In this document: positions 19,059 to 27,290 of the stretch, one piece after another
Position numbering within the stretch: the first letter of the stretch is position 1
Layout of the letters: each line of letters starts with the position of its first letter
Source: Burkholderiales bacterium
Lineage (GTDB): Bacteria > Pseudomonadota > Gammaproteobacteria > Burkholderiales > Burkholderiaceae_C
Assembly: GCA_016703325.1 (NCBI GenBank)
Contig: JADJCH010000028.1
Span: forward strand, 1 to 64,000
Direction of reading: 5' to 3'
DNA length: 64,000 nt
Program-made: the position numbers and the translations under genes
The notes under the pieces: generated by a model
Seen by the model: only the letters and a program-made list of their open reading frames with translations
Database searches by the model: none
Told to the model about the DNA's origin: nothing

Positions 19059-19859
19059 ATGACCGCAGCACCACACAAGGCCCGCATCTACTGCATCGCC
19101 AACCAGAAGGGCGGCGTGGGCAAGACCACCACCACCGTCAACCTTGCCGCCGGGCTGGCACAGGTCGGGCAACGCGTGCTGGTGGTCGACCTGGACCCGC
19201 AGGGCAATGCCACGATGGGCTCGGGCATCGACAAGCAGGCGCTGACCCGCTCGGTGTACGACGTGCTGATCGGCGGCGCCACCGTGCGGGAGGCACGCCA
19301 GCGCGCCGAGCAGGCCGGCTACGACGTGCTCGGTGCCAACCGCGAGCTGGCCGGTGCGGAGATCGAGCTGGTCGGCATGGAGCAGCGCGACCGGCGCCTG
19401 AAGGCCGCGCTGGCCGGCGCCGCGCTGGACTACGACTTCATCCTGATCGACTGCCCGCCCTCGCTGTCGCTGCTCACCCTCAACGGCCTGACCTGCGCCC
19501 ACGGCGTGATCGTGCCGATGCAGTGCGAGTACTTCGCGCTGGAGGGCCTGTCCGACCTGGTCAACACCATCAAGCAGGTGCATGCCAACCTCAACCGCGA
19601 CCTCACGCTGATCGGCCTGCTGCGCGTCATGTTCGACCCCCGCATCACCCTGCAGCAGCAGGTCAGCGAGCAGCTCAAGTCGCACTTCGGCGACAAGGTG
19701 TTCGACTCGGTGATCCCGCGCAACGTGCGCCTGGCCGAGGCCCCCAGCTACGGCCTGCCGGGCGTGGTGTTCGATCCGGCCTCCAAGGGTGCGCTGGCCT
19801 TCGTCGACTTCGCCCACGAACTGGTGGCCCGCGTCGCGGCCGAGCCGGTGCGGGCCTGA
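19059..19859 (+). CDS. parA: chromosome-partitioning ATPase ParA
   Basis: ParA is a DNA-binding ATPase that moves ParB-parS complexes and so segregates the replication origin. The 266-residue protein has the deviant Walker A motif KGGVGKTT at residues 17-24, VVDLDPQGNATMGSG, the switch/Walker B region DFILIDCPPSLSLLTLNGL, and the C-terminal SVIPRNVRLAEAPSYG typical of chromosomal ParA. It lacks the N-terminal helix-turn-helix of plasmid ParA of the P1 type. Three parS sites upstream support the role. Unusually, no parB follows: the next gene is a metallo-hydrolase on the opposite strand. Confidence 0.95.
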   Translation: MTAAPHKARIYCIANQKGGVGKTTTTVNLAAGLAQVGQRVLVVDLDPQGNATMGSGIDKQALTRSVYDVLIGGATVREARQRAEQAGYDVLGANRELAGAEIELVGMEQRDRRLKAALAGAALDYDFILIDCPPSLSLLTLNGLTCAHGVIVPMQCEYFALEGLSDLVNTIKQVHANLNRDLTLIGLLRVMFDPRITLQQQVSEQLKSHFGDKVFDSVIPRNVRLAEAPSYGLPGVVFDPASKGALAFVDFAHELVARVAAEPVRA

Positions 19860-19898
19860 CGCTGCGGCGGGTCCGGCCTGCCCGACCCCGCTCCGTCC

Positions 19899-20981
19899 TC
19901 AGCCAGCCGTCGGCGCGTAACGCCACACGCCCTGCACATCCCGCCGGCGCTGCATCCGGCCGTCCAGCCAGAGTGCATTCAGGTGGGCGATGGCCTCGCC
20001 CATCGCGAAGGTGGTCTGGTGCAGGTCCAGCGTGCGCTTGAACATCACCGGCAGCACCTCGGCCGCGTTCACCGGCGCCTCCGCCGCCACCGCCATCACC
20101 TCCGCCAGGCGCTCGTCGTGGTGCGCCAGCAGCTGCTCGATGCGCGGGTGCAGGCCGGTGAAGGGTTTGCCGTGGGAAGGCAGCACCAGCGTGTCGGCCG
20201 GCAGGTCGCGCAGCCGGCGGATCGACTCCAGGTACAGCGGCAGCGGGTTGCCCTCCGGCTCCAGGTCGATCACGCTGACGTTGGTGGAGATGCGCGGCAG
20301 CACCATGTCGCCGGAGATCAGCAGCGCCAGCTCCGGGCAGAACAGGCTCATGTGCTCCGGCGCATGGCCATATCCCACCCTGCACTGCCAGCGCCGCCCG
20401 CCGATGTCGAGCGCCTGCCCGTCCATCAGCCGGCGGTAGCTCTGCGGCACCTTCGGCACCATGCTGGCGTAGTAGTTGCCGCGCTGGCGCACCTTGGCCA
20501 CCGCCTCCGGGTCGGTCAGCCCGTGGCTGGAGAAGAAGACCGCTGCGGCCTCCCCGCCAAAACCCGTGGTCTGTTGCGAGGCCATGCGTGCGCCGTTCCA
20601 GTCGCTGCCGCTGATCCACAGCCGGCAGTCGTGCTCCGGGGTCGACCAGCGCTCGCACAGCCAGTGCGCCAGGCCGATGTGGTCCGGGTGCATGTGCGTC
20701 ACCATCACCCGCAGCACCGGCAGCCCCTCCAGCTCCGCGGAGGCGAACACCCGCTCCCAGGCCTCGCGGGTGCCGTCACTGGTGACGCCGCAGTCCACCA
20801 CCGTCCAGCCCGCGCGGCCCTCCCACTCGTCGCGCAGCAGCCAGAGGTTGATGTGGTCCAGCGCAAACGGCAGCTTCATGCGCACCCAGCGCACCCCCGC
20901 CGCCACCTCCTGCGACTCGCCCAGCTCAGGCATCCGGTCGCCAAAGGGATAGTGAAGCTGATGCTCATGCGGGTTCGCCAT
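19899..20981 (-). CDS. MBL-fold metallo-hydrolase
   Basis: 360 residues with the metallo-beta-lactamase zinc motif THMHPDHIG (H96, H98, D100, H101), a further His in GYGHAPEHMSLFCPE, the bridging Asp in LISGDMVLP, and the last His in LPSHGKPFTG. A C-terminal helical domain (about 100 residues) resembles the tail found in thioesterase- or glyoxalase II-like relatives. The ATG at 20981 follows GGAGACCCC. The gene is divergent from the LiuR-like regulator with a shared 82-base promoter region holding a LiuR-like operator. I infer, weakly, a role in acyl-CoA or branched-chain amino-acid metabolism. Confidence 0.85.
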   Translation of the reverse strand: MANPHEHQLHYPFGDRMPELGESQEVAAGVRWVRMKLPFALDHINLWLLRDEWEGRAGWTVVDCGVTSDGTREAWERVFASAELEGLPVLRVMVTHMHPDHIGLAHWLCERWSTPEHDCRLWISGSDWNGARMASQQTTGFGGEAAAVFFSSHGLTDPEAVAKVRQRGNYYASMVPKVPQSYRRLMDGQALDIGGRRWQCRVGYGHAPEHMSLFCPELALLISGDMVLPRISTNVSVIDLEPEGNPLPLYLESIRRLRDLPADTLVLPSHGKPFTGLHPRIEQLLAHHDERLAEVMAVAAEAPVNAAEVLPVMFKRTLDLHQTTFAMGEAIAHLNALWLDGRMQRRRDVQGVWRYAPTAG

Positions 20982-21021
20982 GGGGTCTCCGGTGTGCGCG
21001 CCGACGGGGGCGTCGTTAGAC

Positions 21022-21036
21022 TTACGTTGACGTCAA
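21022..21036. promoter_or_regulatory. LiuR-like operator in the divergent promoter
   Basis: TTACGTTGACGTCAA lies 28 bases before the start of the MerR gene and 41 bases before the divergent hydrolase. Its core ACGTTGACGTCAA matches the site at 27207-27219 (ACGTTTACGTCAA) at 12 of 13 positions. LiuR sites in betaproteobacteria have this ACGT-ACGT spacing, so autoregulation is likely. Confidence 0.7.
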
Positions 21037-21063
21037 CGGCAGTGTAACCACGCGCCCTCCACC

Positions 21064-21519
21064 ATGCAGACCGCCGCACCAGAACCCCCTGCCGACCCGA
21101 CCCTGTCCACCGACCCCGGCAGCCCGCCCCCCGCCGGCGGCCGCAGCTGGACCATCACCGAACTCGCCCTGGAGTTCGACATCACCCCGCGCGCGATCCG
21201 CTTCTACGAGGACATGGGCATCCTCACCCCCTCCCGCGACGGCCGCAACCGCGTCTACGACCTGCGCGACCGCACCCGCATCAAGCTCACCCTGCGCGGC
21301 AAACGCCTGGGCCTGAGCCTGCAGGAGATCAAGCAGCTGGTGGACATGTACGAGTCCCCTACCGACACCCGCGCCCAGCTCACCGCCTTCCTCGGCATCC
21401 TGCAGGCCCACCGCGCCCAGCTGGAACAGCAGCGCGACGACATCGAAGTGACCCTGGCCGAGATTGCCCAGCACGAGGAGAAGTGCCGGGGGTTGCTGGC
21501 GGAGGCGGGGCGGGGGTGA
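21064..21519 (+). CDS. liuR: MerR-family regulator, LiuR-like
   Basis: 151 residues. After a Pro-rich leader of about 25 residues comes the MerR winged helix: SWTITELALEFDITPRAIRF, then YEDMGILTPSRDGRNRVYDL and KLTLRGKRLGLSLQEIKQLV. This matches LiuR, which controls leucine/isovalerate and related acyl-CoA catabolic genes in proteobacteria. A dimerising coiled coil follows (AHRAQLEQQRDDIEVTLAEI). There are no Cys pairs of the metal-sensing type. It is divergent from the hydrolase gene over a LiuR-like site, and a second site precedes can-aceK. The classical liu catabolic genes are not in the window. Confidence 0.82.
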   Translation: MQTAAPEPPADPTLSTDPGSPPPAGGRSWTITELALEFDITPRAIRFYEDMGILTPSRDGRNRVYDLRDRTRIKLTLRGKRLGLSLQEIKQLVDMYESPTDTRAQLTAFLGILQAHRAQLEQQRDDIEVTLAEIAQHEEKCRGLLAEAGRG

Positions 21520-21539
21520 GCGCAGGCGTCTGGGCCTCG

Positions 21540-22151
21540 TCACACGAAGTCGATGCTCACCCGAAGATTCGCCAGCGCATGCAGGGCCTCGGGCGTGTCG
21601 ACCAGGCGACTGCAATGGCCCTGCTGCAGTTTGTGGCGGGCCCGGTCGAACAGCACCACCGCACGCGTGTCGTTCACATGTCGCGACATGTACACCAGCC
21701 CGTCCACACCTGCCGGATGCGCCTGCAGTGCACGTGACCAGCGCTGCGGCAGGTCGTAGGGCATCACTGTGGAGATTGCGCCGCTGCCGACCAGCGCCTT
21801 GGCGGCCACACCGGTGAGATCCGCCAGTTGCAGGACCGCGCCCCGGAAGCTCCAGCAGCAGCGGCTTTCGACCTCACTGGCCGCCACCTTGAAGCGCCCA
21901 CGCTGCGGCATTTCATCGTGGAGCAGCGTCTCAGCCAACGCCACCTCCAGGCTGCAACCCAGGTAACAGGTGCCAAAACGGCGCTTGACCGTCCGGTGTG
22001 GGTCATCGAAGCGGTTGGCCGCACTGCGGCCAAAATGCGGCTCGCCGTGGGCGAAGCGCGAGACGCGCCACAGCCCACACGGATCCACTGACACGGTACT
22101 GAGTGGCTGCCGGTGCAGATCGCGCGGCGGCGGCAGCAGCAGCGACCGCAT
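21540..22151 (-). CDS. RES-domain toxin
   Basis: RES toxins deplete NAD+ by phosphorolysis and arrest growth when not bound by their antitoxin. The 203-residue protein has the three spaced conserved residues that name the family: Arg in GLWRVSRF, Glu in EVALAETLLHDE and Ser in GLVYMSRHVND. The ATG at 22151 lies one base past the stop of the upstream gene; an in-frame TTG at 22166 would overlap it. The pair is transcribed leftward. Length (200-230 residues) is typical. Confidence 0.85.
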   Translation of the reverse strand: MRSLLLPPPRDLHRQPLSTVSVDPCGLWRVSRFAHGEPHFGRSAANRFDDPHRTVKRRFGTCYLGCSLEVALAETLLHDEMPQRGRFKVAASEVESRCCWSFRGAVLQLADLTGVAAKALVGSGAISTVMPYDLPQRWSRALQAHPAGVDGLVYMSRHVNDTRAVVLFDRARHKLQQGHCSRLVDTPEALHALANLRVSIDFV

Positions 22152-22152
22152 C

Positions 22153-22821
22153 TCAACGCTGTGCAAATCCCGCCGCAGCCACCCGCACCCTCGAGGCCAG
22201 GCCCTGCGCCAGCGCCTGCAGTGGGGTCAGCCCCTCCAGCGAAGCCTTGGGCGTGGTGAAGAACTGCAGCTTGGCCGGCCCGGGCAGCTCGCCGAGCGCC
22301 TTGCACACCGCTTCCAGCTGCCGGCGTTCCAGTTGTGCATCCAGGAAGAAGGCCGGCACGCAGCGCTGGCCGCCCACCTCGACATAGAACACCCGCTGTG
22401 CGGCCAGCGCCTTGCTCAGCGCTTGGCGGCTGATGCCTCGGCGGGCCACATACTCGGCGGAAGGCAGCAACTCACCCTGCGACAGCCGACGGCTCATCGC
22501 CGCTTCGGCCGCCTGGGTGTCGAGGGCGGAACTCGCCTCGGGCGCCGCGATGTCGATTGGATCGGTCACCCGCTCGCCCTCGGTCAGCCGAAGTCGGATG
22601 CTGTCGAGGTGACGCCCCAGGGCCGACAGCTCCTCGGCCAGAGCGCCGGTCGCCGCATCCGCGGGCTGGTCGGCGCCCCCCCGAACGGCGGCTCGCCCGG
22701 CCCGTCGCCCCGTTTGAACGCCGGGCAACGCCTCCTGCAACAGCGCCGCACGGGGCAACTCGGCCGCCTTCCGGGCCGCGTCGGCAAACTGCCGCGCCGA
22801 CAGCCAGAAGTCCTGCGCCAA
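22153..22821 (-). CDS. antitoxin partner of the RES toxin (start uncertain)
   Basis: The C-terminal 100 residues carry SAEYVARRGISRQALSKALA, a helix-turn-helix-like segment, and then KLQFFTTPKASLEGLTPLQA followed by GLASRVRVAAAGFAQR. That pattern is found in antitoxins encoded directly upstream of RES toxins, whose C-terminal toxin-binding domain blocks the NAD-binding site. The N-terminal half is low-complexity and Ala/Arg-rich. The longest start is a TTG at 22821, immediately beside a G-rich repeat; the frame stays open further upstream without a start codon. The true start may be well downstream, for example the ATG before SRRLSQGELLPSAEY. Confidence 0.65.
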   Translation of the reverse strand: MAQDFWLSARQFADAARKAAELPRAALLQEALPGVQTGRRAGRAAVRGGADQPADAATGALAEELSALGRHLDSIRLRLTEGERVTDPIDIAAPEASSALDTQAAEAAMSRRLSQGELLPSAEYVARRGISRQALSKALAAQRVFYVEVGGQRCVPAFFLDAQLERRQLEAVCKALGELPGPAKLQFFTTPKASLEGLTPLQALAQGLASRVRVAAAGFAQR

Positions 22822-22830
22822 CCCGAGCGC

Positions 22831-22865
22831 GGGATTGGGATTGGGGGAGTGGGAGTGGGAGTGGG
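22831..22865. repeat. GGGATT/GGGAGT repeat, G-quadruplex-capable
   Basis: Six regularly spaced GGG tracts (GGGATTGGGATTGGGGGAGT, then GGGAGTGGGAGTGGG) lie just upstream of the RES antitoxin gene. The same GGGATT unit recurs at 38242-38298. For the leftward genes the G-rich strand is the template strand. Confidence 0.8.
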
Positions 22866-23037
22866 CAAGGCGGGCGCAGCAGCCTGCGCAGCGGTGCTGG
22901 AACGGGACATGGATCGACCTGCCAATGGGCGGAATCTGCCGATTCCGAGAGCGCAGATGCTAGTCTTCACGACGGCGCGAGTCAACCATGTCAACCAACT
23001 CGGCCGCTGGGGTGACGCCCCTTCTTTCGAGAACACC

Positions 23038-23277
23038 ATGGCCACCATGTCCTTCCTCATCCCTGACGACGTCGAACAGGCCTTCATCGCGGCCTTCGGG
23101 GCGCAGGACCGGGATGCCGTCGTCACTGCACTGATGCGCCAAGCCATCGCCCGCAGCAGCGAAGACATCCAACAGCGCCGACGCGACGCCTACGACCGCA
23201 TCGTGGCCCGAAGGGCCGAGTCGCCGCTCGTCACCGACGAGCAGATCCGGCAGGCACGCGAGGAAGGTCGCCACTGA
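23038..23277 (+). CDS. small antitoxin-like protein without visible toxin
   Basis: 79 residues: MATMSFLIPDDVEQAFIAAF begins with a short strand and leads into helices (AVVTALMRQAIARSSEDIQQ), followed by an acidic/basic tail (ESPLVTDEQIRQAREEGRH). This is the layout of VapB-like ribbon-helix-helix antitoxins. A PIN-domain toxin would normally follow, but the next gene, 84 bases on, encodes a restriction-modification enzyme. It may be an orphan antitoxin or a control protein for that enzyme. An in-frame ATG at 23047 is an alternative start. Confidence 0.5.
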   Translation: MATMSFLIPDDVEQAFIAAFGAQDRDAVVTALMRQAIARSSEDIQQRRRDAYDRIVARRAESPLVTDEQIRQAREEGRH

Positions 23278-23361
23278 CCCAAGTCCTCGCCCCCACCCCG
23301 GGCCCGTGGTGAAATCCCCCGCACCACGACAGCAGCACAGCCCGCAGGGAAGGCGAGCGAC

Positions 23362-26295
23362 ATGACCCCCACCGACTTCATCCGCAAGTGGAGCCCCGGC
23401 GGCACCGCGCACGAGCTCAATGAGCGCGCCGGCGCGCAGCCGCATTTCATCGACCTCTGCCGCCTGCTCGGCGTGCCGGAGCCGGCGGATCCGGAGCGCT
23501 ACTGCTTTGAGCGCGGGCTGGTCAAGACCGGCAGCGCGGCGGCGCGCAGCGATGGGTTTGCGGATGTGTGGCTGCGCGGGCACTTCGCCTGGGAGTACAA
23601 GCGGCCCGGGCGCAGCCTGAAGGAGGCGTTGAAGCAGCTGATGCTCTACGCCCTGCCGCTGGAGAACCCGCCGCTGCTGGTGGTGAGCGACCGGCTGCGC
23701 ATCGAGGTGCACACGCACTTCACCGGCACGCCCAGTGAGTGCCACGTGTTTGCGCTGGCCGACCTGGCCGATGCGGAGCTGCGCCAGCGCCTGCGCACAC
23801 TGTGGACCCAGCCGGACGCCTGGCGCCCGCGGCGCAGCAACCGCGACATCACCGAAGCGGCGGCGCAGACCTTTGCCGGCACCGCGGCGCGGCTGCGCGC
23901 GGCCGGGGTGGCGCCCGAGCAGGTGAGCCACTTCCTGACGCAGTGCCTGCTCTGCTTCTTTGCCGAGGACGTGGGGCTGCTGCCCGAGCGGCTGTTCGAG
24001 CGGCTGGTGGGTGTGATGATCACGCCCGAGCGGCTGCGCAGCCAGCTCACCCGCCTGTTCGAGACCATGCGCGACGGCGGCCTGTTCGGCGTGGACGACC
24101 TGCCCTGGTTCAACGGCGGGCTGTTCAAGACCATCGCCGTGCCGCCGCTGGACGCGGCCGACGTGGCGGCGCTGAAGGCCGCCTCGGCGATGAACTGGAG
24201 CGCCATCGACCCCAGCATCTTCGGCACCCTGTTCGAGCGCGGGCTGGACCCCGCCGTGCGCGCCGCGCTGGGCGCCAACTACACCGACCCGGCCACCATC
24301 CAGAGGCTGGTGGAGCCGGTGGTGCAGCGGCCGCTGCTGGCCGAATGGAGCGGCCCGGGTGGGGCGAAGGAACGCATTGCCGCCGCGATGGCGCGCAGCA
24401 AGCGCCACGGCGACAAGGCCTGGCGGGACGCGCAGGCCGCCTTCGTCGGCTTTCTGGAGCGGCTGCGGGGCTTTCGCGTGCTGGACGCGGCCTGCGGCAG
24501 CGGCAACTTCCTCTACCTGGCGCTCAAGGCGCTGAAGGACATCGAGCACCTGGCCAACCACGAGGCGGAGGCGCTGGGGCTGGAGCGCCAGCACGACGTG
24601 ACCGGGCCGCACAACGTGCTGGGCATCGAGCTCAACGAGTACGCCGCCGAGCTGGCGCGCGTGACGGTGTGGATCGGCGAGCTGCAGTGGCGCATCCAGC
24701 GCGGCTACGCCTTCAAGACCCACCCGGTGCTGGAACCGCTGGACCACATCGAGTGCCGCGACGCGCTGATGACGCCGCAGGGCGAGGAGGCCGCCTGGCC
24801 GGCGGTGGACGTGCTGGTGGGCAACCCACCGTTTGTGGGCGACAAGAAGATGCGCGGCGAACTCGGCGCCGAGTACACCGAGCGGCTGCGCCGGCTCTAC
24901 CAGGGGCGCGTGCCGGGCGGTGCGGACCTGGTGTGCTACTGGTTCGAGAAGGCACGCGCGGCGATCGAGGCCGGCCGGCTGCAGCGCGCCGGGCTGGTGT
25001 CCACCAACTCCATCCGCGGCGGGCGCAACCGCGAGGTGCTGGACCGCATCTGCACCAGCACGCGCATCTTCGAGGCCTGGAGCGATGAGCCCTGGGTGAA
25101 CGATGGGGCGGCGGTGCGGGTGTCGCTGGTGGGGTTTGGGCAGTCACCGCAAGCCGCTCTGCTGGACGGGAGCGATGTCACCGCGATCGCCTCGGATCTG
25201 ACAGGCGGCGGGAACGAGTCGAACGCAGTGGACCTGACGACTGCGGTCAAGTTGAGCCAGAACGGCAGCTCCTGCTTCATGGGAGTCACAAAGGTCGGCC
25301 CCTTTGATATAGCGGGAGATGTGGCGCGCGAATGGCTGCTGCATCCCAATCCGCACGGGCGCAGCAACGCAGAAGCGGTGCGGCCGAGTTGGAATGGTTT
25401 GGACGTGACCCGCCGGCAGCGGGATGTCTGGATCGTGGACTTCGGCCCCGTGGCGACGCTCGAAGAATCCCAACTTTTCGAGGCCCCGATGGGCTACGCG
25501 GAAGCCGTCATCAAGCCCTTCCGCGCCACGAACAACCGAGAAAGCTACCGAGTCCGGTGGTGGCTGCACGGAGAGGCGCGGCCCGGGCTTCGATCGCGCA
25601 TCGGCCGCATCCCCAGGTACATCGCCACGCCGGAGGTCGCTAAGCACCGGATGTTCGTCTGGTGCCCGGCCAGCGTCCTGCCGGACAAAAACCTGCAGTG
25701 CACGCCGCGCGCAGACGACACCACCTTCGGCATCCTGCACAGCCGTTTCCACGAGCTGTGGTCACTCGGCATGTGCACCTGGATGGGCGTGGGCAACGAC
25801 CCGCGCTACACGCCGACCACCTGCTTCGAGACCTTCCCCTTCCCCACCGGCCTGACCCCCGCCGACACCGCGCACCAGCGAACCGAGGCGCTGGACGGCG
25901 GCGCGCTGATCCCGGCCGAGCTGCCGGCAGCGCTGCGGCCCCAGGCCGAGGCCATCGCCCGCGCCGCCCAGCGGCTGGTCACGCTGCGCGACGCCTGGCT
26001 CAACCCGCCGGAGTGGACCGAGCGCGTGCCCGAGATCGTGCCGCTGGGGCTGACCACCAGCCCCTACCCGGACCGGGTCGTCGCCAAACCCGGCTTCGAG
26101 AAGGAGCTGGCCAAACGTACGCTGACGAACCTCTACAACCAGCGCCCCGCCTGGCTCGCCCAGGCCCACGCCGCGCTGGACCGCGCGGTCGCCACCGCCT
26201 ACGGCTGGAGCGAAGACCCGGCCACGCTCAGCGACGACGAGATCCTGCGCCGGCTGCTGGGGGTGAATCGGGAGCGGGCGGGGGGCGAGGCCTGA
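23362..26295 (+). CDS. MmeI-family (type IIL/IIG) restriction-modification enzyme
   Basis: The 977-residue protein combines nuclease, methyltransferase and recognition functions. The N-terminal PD-(D/E)xK site reads FADVWLRGHFAWEYK: D68, then nine residues, then E78-x-K80, the same D-X9-E-X-K spacing as MmeI. A helical linker leads to the N6-adenine methyltransferase, with SAM motif DAACGSGNFL at 375-384 and catalytic NPPF at 488-491. The C-terminal part (GEARPGLRSRIGRIPRYIAT, PRYTPTTCFETFPFP) corresponds to the target-recognition domain. MmeI enzymes methylate one strand and cut about 20 bases away. All catalytic residues are present, so I infer an active enzyme; the recognition sequence cannot be read. 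GGAAGG precedes the ATG. A loosely similar class lies within DISARM- and BREX-type systems, but no partners are nearby. Confidence 0.85.
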   Translation: MTPTDFIRKWSPGGTAHELNERAGAQPHFIDLCRLLGVPEPADPERYCFERGLVKTGSAAARSDGFADVWLRGHFAWEYKRPGRSLKEALKQLMLYALPLENPPLLVVSDRLRIEVHTHFTGTPSECHVFALADLADAELRQRLRTLWTQPDAWRPRRSNRDITEAAAQTFAGTAARLRAAGVAPEQVSHFLTQCLLCFFAEDVGLLPERLFERLVGVMITPERLRSQLTRLFETMRDGGLFGVDDLPWFNGGLFKTIAVPPLDAADVAALKAASAMNWSAIDPSIFGTLFERGLDPAVRAALGANYTDPATIQRLVEPVVQRPLLAEWSGPGGAKERIAAAMARSKRHGDKAWRDAQAAFVGFLERLRGFRVLDAACGSGNFLYLALKALKDIEHLANHEAEALGLERQHDVTGPHNVLGIELNEYAAELARVTVWIGELQWRIQRGYAFKTHPVLEPLDHIECRDALMTPQGEEAAWPAVDVLVGNPPFVGDKKMRGELGAEYTERLRRLYQGRVPGGADLVCYWFEKARAAIEAGRLQRAGLVSTNSIRGGRNREVLDRICTSTRIFEAWSDEPWVNDGAAVRVSLVGFGQSPQAALLDGSDVTAIASDLTGGGNESNAVDLTTAVKLSQNGSSCFMGVTKVGPFDIAGDVAREWLLHPNPHGRSNAEAVRPSWNGLDVTRRQRDVWIVDFGPVATLEESQLFEAPMGYAEAVIKPFRATNNRESYRVRWWLHGEARPGLRSRIGRIPRYIATPEVAKHRMFVWCPASVLPDKNLQCTPRADDTTFGILHSRFHELWSLGMCTWMGVGNDPRYTPTTCFETFPFPTGLTPADTAHQRTEALDGGALIPAELPAALRPQAEAIARAAQRLVTLRDAWLNPPEWTERVPEIVPLGLTTSPYPDRVVAKPGFEKELAKRTLTNLYNQRPAWLAQAHAALDRAVATAYGWSEDPATLSDDEILRRLLGVNRERAGGEA

Positions 26296-26367
26296 AGCAG
26301 GCGGCGGACCATTGTGCGTCGTTTGTACTAACATCACCTCCCTCGTCCTGACCCACCAGCCGCTGCC

Positions 26368-26673
26368 ATGACCGCTGCCGCCTCCTCCCCCTCCGCACGG
26401 ACGGCCCGCCTGGGGCTGCGCGCAACCCTGGAACAGGAGGCGGTGCTGCGCCGCGCCGCTGAGGTGGCGCACAAGTCGCTGACCGACTTCATCCTCGACA
26501 GCGCTTGCCTGGCCGCCGAGCAGACCCTGCTTGACCAGCGCCTGTTCCTGGTTTCGGGCCAGCAGGTCCAGGCGCTGATGGACCTGCTGGAGCAGCCGCT
26601 GCCGCCTGAGCAGCCCGACAACGCGGGCCTGCGCGACCTCTTCTCCCGCCAGCCGCCCTGGGCAGCGACGTGA
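26368..26673 (+). CDS. TacA-like (DUF1778) antitoxin
   Basis: 101 residues. ARLGLRATLEQEAVLRRAAE followed by VAHKSLTDFILDSACLAAEQ is the ribbon-helix-helix DNA-binding domain of DUF1778 antitoxins. The C-terminal VQALMDLLEQPLPPEQPDNA and LRDLFSRQPPW form the toxin-binding tail. It neutralises and, with the toxin, represses its own operon. The toxin gene starts with a GTG overlapping this stop (GTGA). The 72-base upstream gap is AT-richer than its surroundings (TTGTACTAACATCACC) and probably holds the promoter. Confidence 0.85.
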   Translation: MTAAASSPSARTARLGLRATLEQEAVLRRAAEVAHKSLTDFILDSACLAAEQTLLDQRLFLVSGQQVQALMDLLEQPLPPEQPDNAGLRDLFSRQPPWAAT

Positions 26674-27167
26674 CGCTGCGTGCCCCGGAACCCCTGGCTG
26701 GCGCGCACCGGCTGGAGGGTTTCGATTGCGGCAGGCCCGCGTTGAACGACTGGCTGCTGCGCCACGCGCGCCAGGCCCAGGGCAGCGGATCGGCCAAGAC
26801 CTTCGTCGTCGCCGACGGCGATCGGGTGGCCGGCTATTTCAGCCTGACTGTGGGCCAGGTGGACACACTGGACGCGCCACCGCGCATCCGTCAGGGGATG
26901 GGTCAGTACCCCGTGCCGGTGGTGATCCTGGCGCGGCTGGCGGTCTCGCAGCAGGACCAGGGGCGTGGCATTGGCGTGGGCCTGCTGCAGGACGCGATCC
27001 GCCGCACGCTGCTGATCGCCGAACAGGCCGGCATCCGCGCGATGCTGACCCACCCCATCGATGCCGACGCGGCGCGGTTCTATACCCGCTTCGGCTTCAT
27101 CCCGTCGCCGCTGCGCGAGCAGCAGTTGCTGCTGCTGTTGAAGGATGCGCGGCGCTGGCTGCGCTGA
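26670..27167 (+). CDS. TacT-like GNAT acetyltransferase toxin
   Basis: 165 residues with an acetyltransferase fold: GFDCGRPALNDWLLRHA at the start, VVILARLAVSQQDQGRGIGV with the acetyl-CoA pyrophosphate loop QxxGxG/I, and DADAARFYTRFGFIPSPL with the conserved Tyr near the end. In this family the enzyme acetylates the amino acid on charged tRNAs and stops translation. The GTG start overlaps the antitoxin gene by four bases. Together with the antitoxin it closes the defence block that begins with the RES pair. Confidence 0.87.
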   Translation: MTLRAPEPLAGAHRLEGFDCGRPALNDWLLRHARQAQGSGSAKTFVVADGDRVAGYFSLTVGQVDTLDAPPRIRQGMGQYPVPVVILARLAVSQQDQGRGIGVGLLQDAIRRTLLIAEQAGIRAMLTHPIDADAARFYTRFGFIPSPLREQQLLLLLKDARRWLR

Positions 27168-27203
27168 AGCTGAGGAAGCTCTGCCGCGGGTCATCGCGAT
27201 CAC

Positions 27204-27219
27204 TTGACGTTTACGTCAA
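27204..27219. promoter_or_regulatory. LiuR-like operator upstream of can-aceK
   Basis: TTGACGTTTACGTCAA has perfect seven-base arms (TTGACGT/ACGTCAA) around TT and lies 71 bases before the can start codon. A further half-site ACGTCAA overlaps its right end. It shares its core with the site in the liuR promoter, so LiuR probably controls can and aceK. Confidence 0.72.
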
Positions 27220-27290
27220 CGTCAATCAAAGTCCACCCCGCTTGACCTCGCCCACCCTCCCGTCAGGGACCGTCAGCCACAATTCCGCGC

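Noticed and set aside
22960..24747. A 595-codon leftward open frame opposite the restriction enzyme
   Set aside because: It covers the nuclease and SAM-binding motifs of the rightward gene and has no motif of its own.
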